From: Bradyrhizobium cajani
GTDB lineage: Bacteria; Pseudomonadota; Alphaproteobacteria; Rhizobiales; Xanthobacteraceae
Length of the DNA: 64,000 bases
NCBI RefSeq assembly: GCF_009759665.1
Contig: NZ_WQNE01000002.1
Coordinates: 372,001 to 436,000, forward strand
Reading direction: 5' to 3'
In this document: positions 62,253 to 64,000 of the stretch, one piece after another
How the letters are laid out: each line of letters starts with the position of its first letter
How positions within the stretch are numbered: position 1 is the stretch's first letter
Position numbers and translations under genes: made by a program
Notes under the pieces: generated by a model
Told to the model about the DNA's origin: nothing
Seen by the model: the letters and a program-made list of their open reading frames with translations, nothing else
Databases searched by the model: none

Positions 62253-63140
62253 TCAAAGTCGCTCGTGCTTCAGCTTCTCCGCCAGCAGGTCCACGAAGAG
62301 ACGCGTCTTGGCAGGCGGTATCGCGCTCGGCGGAAACACGGCGTGCACCGGCATCCGGGGCGCCTCGAAATCTTCCAGCACGATCTCGAGCGCTCCGTGA
62401 TAGATGAGGTCACGGATCTGCCAGAACGGACCGTAGCCGACGCCGATGCCATGACAGGCCGCGGCATGCAGGGCCGTAGTATGATCGGCTCGAAAGCGGC
62501 CGTTCACCTGCACCGTCTTCACCTCGCCGCCAAGCTGGAACCGCCACATGTCCGTGTTGCCCCGGCCGGTCTCGCGCACGATGCATTGATGATCGGCCAG
62601 ATCGTCGGGATGCCGTGGACGGCCATGGCGCGCGAAATAGCCGGGCGCGCCGTACACGACCGTGCGCAACTCGCCGAGCCGCCGGACCTTCAGCGACGAG
62701 TCCGGCAACTCCCTGATCCGGACGGCGAGGTCGAAACCATCCCCGACGACGTCGATCGGCCGATCGGACACATGGAGATCCGCCTCGATCCGCGGATAGC
62801 GCGCCATGAATGCGGCGATGGCTGGCACGACGTGCGTCGATCCGAACAGGACGGGCGCGGCAATGCGCAAGAGACCGGATGGCTCGACGCGCCGATTGGC
62901 CGCTTCCAGCCGCGCCTCGTTGATCTCGGCGTAGGCCGGCTTGACGCGACGATAGAACGCCAGTCCCGCTTCGGTCGCCACCGATTGCCGGGTGGTTCGT
63001 CGCACCAGTTCGACACCGACGCTGCGCTCCAGCGCGGCGAGGACCCGGTTGACGGACTGGAGCGACCGTCCCAGTTGCCGCGCGGCCGCGGTCTGGCTGC
63101 CGGCTTCGATGACAGCCAGAAAGACTTCGATCTCCTCCAT
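62253..63140 (-). CDS. LysR-type transcriptional regulator
   Basis: A 295-residue LysR regulator. ATG 63140 follows AAGGAGAGG; a longer frame to 63209 lacks a site. The HTH is in 1-60 ('GSQTAAARQLGRSLQSVNRV'); the substrate-binding domain in 90-295 includes 'GLLRIAAPVLFGSTHVVPAI' and 'FDLAVRIRELPDSSL', typical of the CrgA/DmlR-like subgroup. It is encoded 163 bp upstream of the cytokinin-dehydrogenase-like gene on the same strand. Its target could be that gene or a divergent one outside the window. Ligand unknown. Confidence 0.9.
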   Translation of the reverse strand: MEEIEVFLAVIEAGSQTAAARQLGRSLQSVNRVLAALERSVGVELVRRTTRQSVATEAGLAFYRRVKPAYAEINEARLEAANRRVEPSGLLRIAAPVLFGSTHVVPAIAAFMARYPRIEADLHVSDRPIDVVGDGFDLAVRIRELPDSSLKVRRLGELRTVVYGAPGYFARHGRPRHPDDLADHQCIVRETGRGNTDMWRFQLGGEVKTVQVNGRFRADHTTALHAAACHGIGVGYGPFWQIRDLIYHGALEIVLEDFEAPRMPVHAVFPPSAIPPAKTRLFVDLLAEKLKHERL

Positions 63141-63257
63141 CGAATCCTCTCCTTGCCTCGTTGTGGTGAAATGCATGGTCACGCGGGTGCCCGGCACCCG
63201 CTCACGCAAGCTGCACGAGGATTCCGGAGATCTTTCGGCAAAACCCGAGCCGCGGAA

Positions 63258-64000
<743 letters not shown>

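Overview
The window looks like a chromosomal stretch of a Bradyrhizobium-type alphaproteobacterium. The evidence is strong G/C bias at third codon positions, a 999-residue PutA whose catalytic cysteine falls at residue 792 as in the Bradyrhizobium enzyme, several families of intergenic palindromic repeats typical of this group, and many CoA-dependent degradation genes. I see no rRNA, tRNA, CRISPR array, integrase or transposase, so it reads as ordinary chromosome rich in catabolic and redox functions.

Layout. 1-2.3 kb: two tandem CYP153-type P450s (the first cut by the window edge). 2.6-6.8 kb: a LysR regulator divergent from an acyl-CoA dehydrogenase / family III CoA-transferase / HTD2-type hydratase operon. 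7-11 kb: a benzoylformate-decarboxylase-like ThDP enzyme, an SDR divergent from a MarR regulator across a perfect palindrome, and a second SDR. 11-16 kb: hemolysin-III-type protein, ycjX-ycjF, and a GT39-type glycosyltransferase. 16.4-20.4 kb: a membrane/2Fe-2S/adenylate cyclase fusion, a sorAB-type sulfite dehydrogenase, and a cold-shock protein. 20.6-26.4 kb: Lrp regulator divergent from putA, a CoA-transferase and a GST. 26.6-32.2 kb: a 54-residue membrane protein, an exported CxxCH protein, a Pro/Lys/Ala-rich membrane protein, and a lemA-TPM-TPM operon. 32.4-35.7 kb: crotonase plus a two-subunit acyl-CoA dehydrogenase. 35.9-45.4 kb: an orphan molybdenum hydroxylase large subunit, a DHDPS-family aldolase, a Tat-exported VOC protein, a DegP-like pseudoprotease coupled to a LuxR-type HTH protein, a CodA-like amidohydrolase, a two-component system and a Gly/His-rich exported protein. 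45.7-51.9 kb: tex, an amidase, a double-hotdog thioesterase and small proteins. 51.9-55.1 kb: a three-gene operon of tyrosinase, HEAT-repeat protein and HEAT-SCO fusion. 55.3-58.7 kb: pyruvate-oxidase-like enzyme and dgoA/dgoK. 58.9-64 kb: a flavin monooxygenase/reductase pair, a Tat-exported cytokinin-dehydrogenase-like flavoenzyme, a LysR regulator, and a sigma-54 activator cut by the window end.

The best candidate for an undescribed system is the tyrosinase-HEAT-SCO operon: a dicopper enzyme encoded with a copper-chaperone-like domain that has altered Cys spacing and is fused to HEAT repeats, with no visible export signal on any of the three proteins. Other unusual loci are the pseudoprotease/LuxR pair, the cytokinin-dehydrogenase-like protein, the redox-domain cyclase, and several enzymes whose catalytic residues are replaced. 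All functions are read from sequence motifs by eye; no database search was run.
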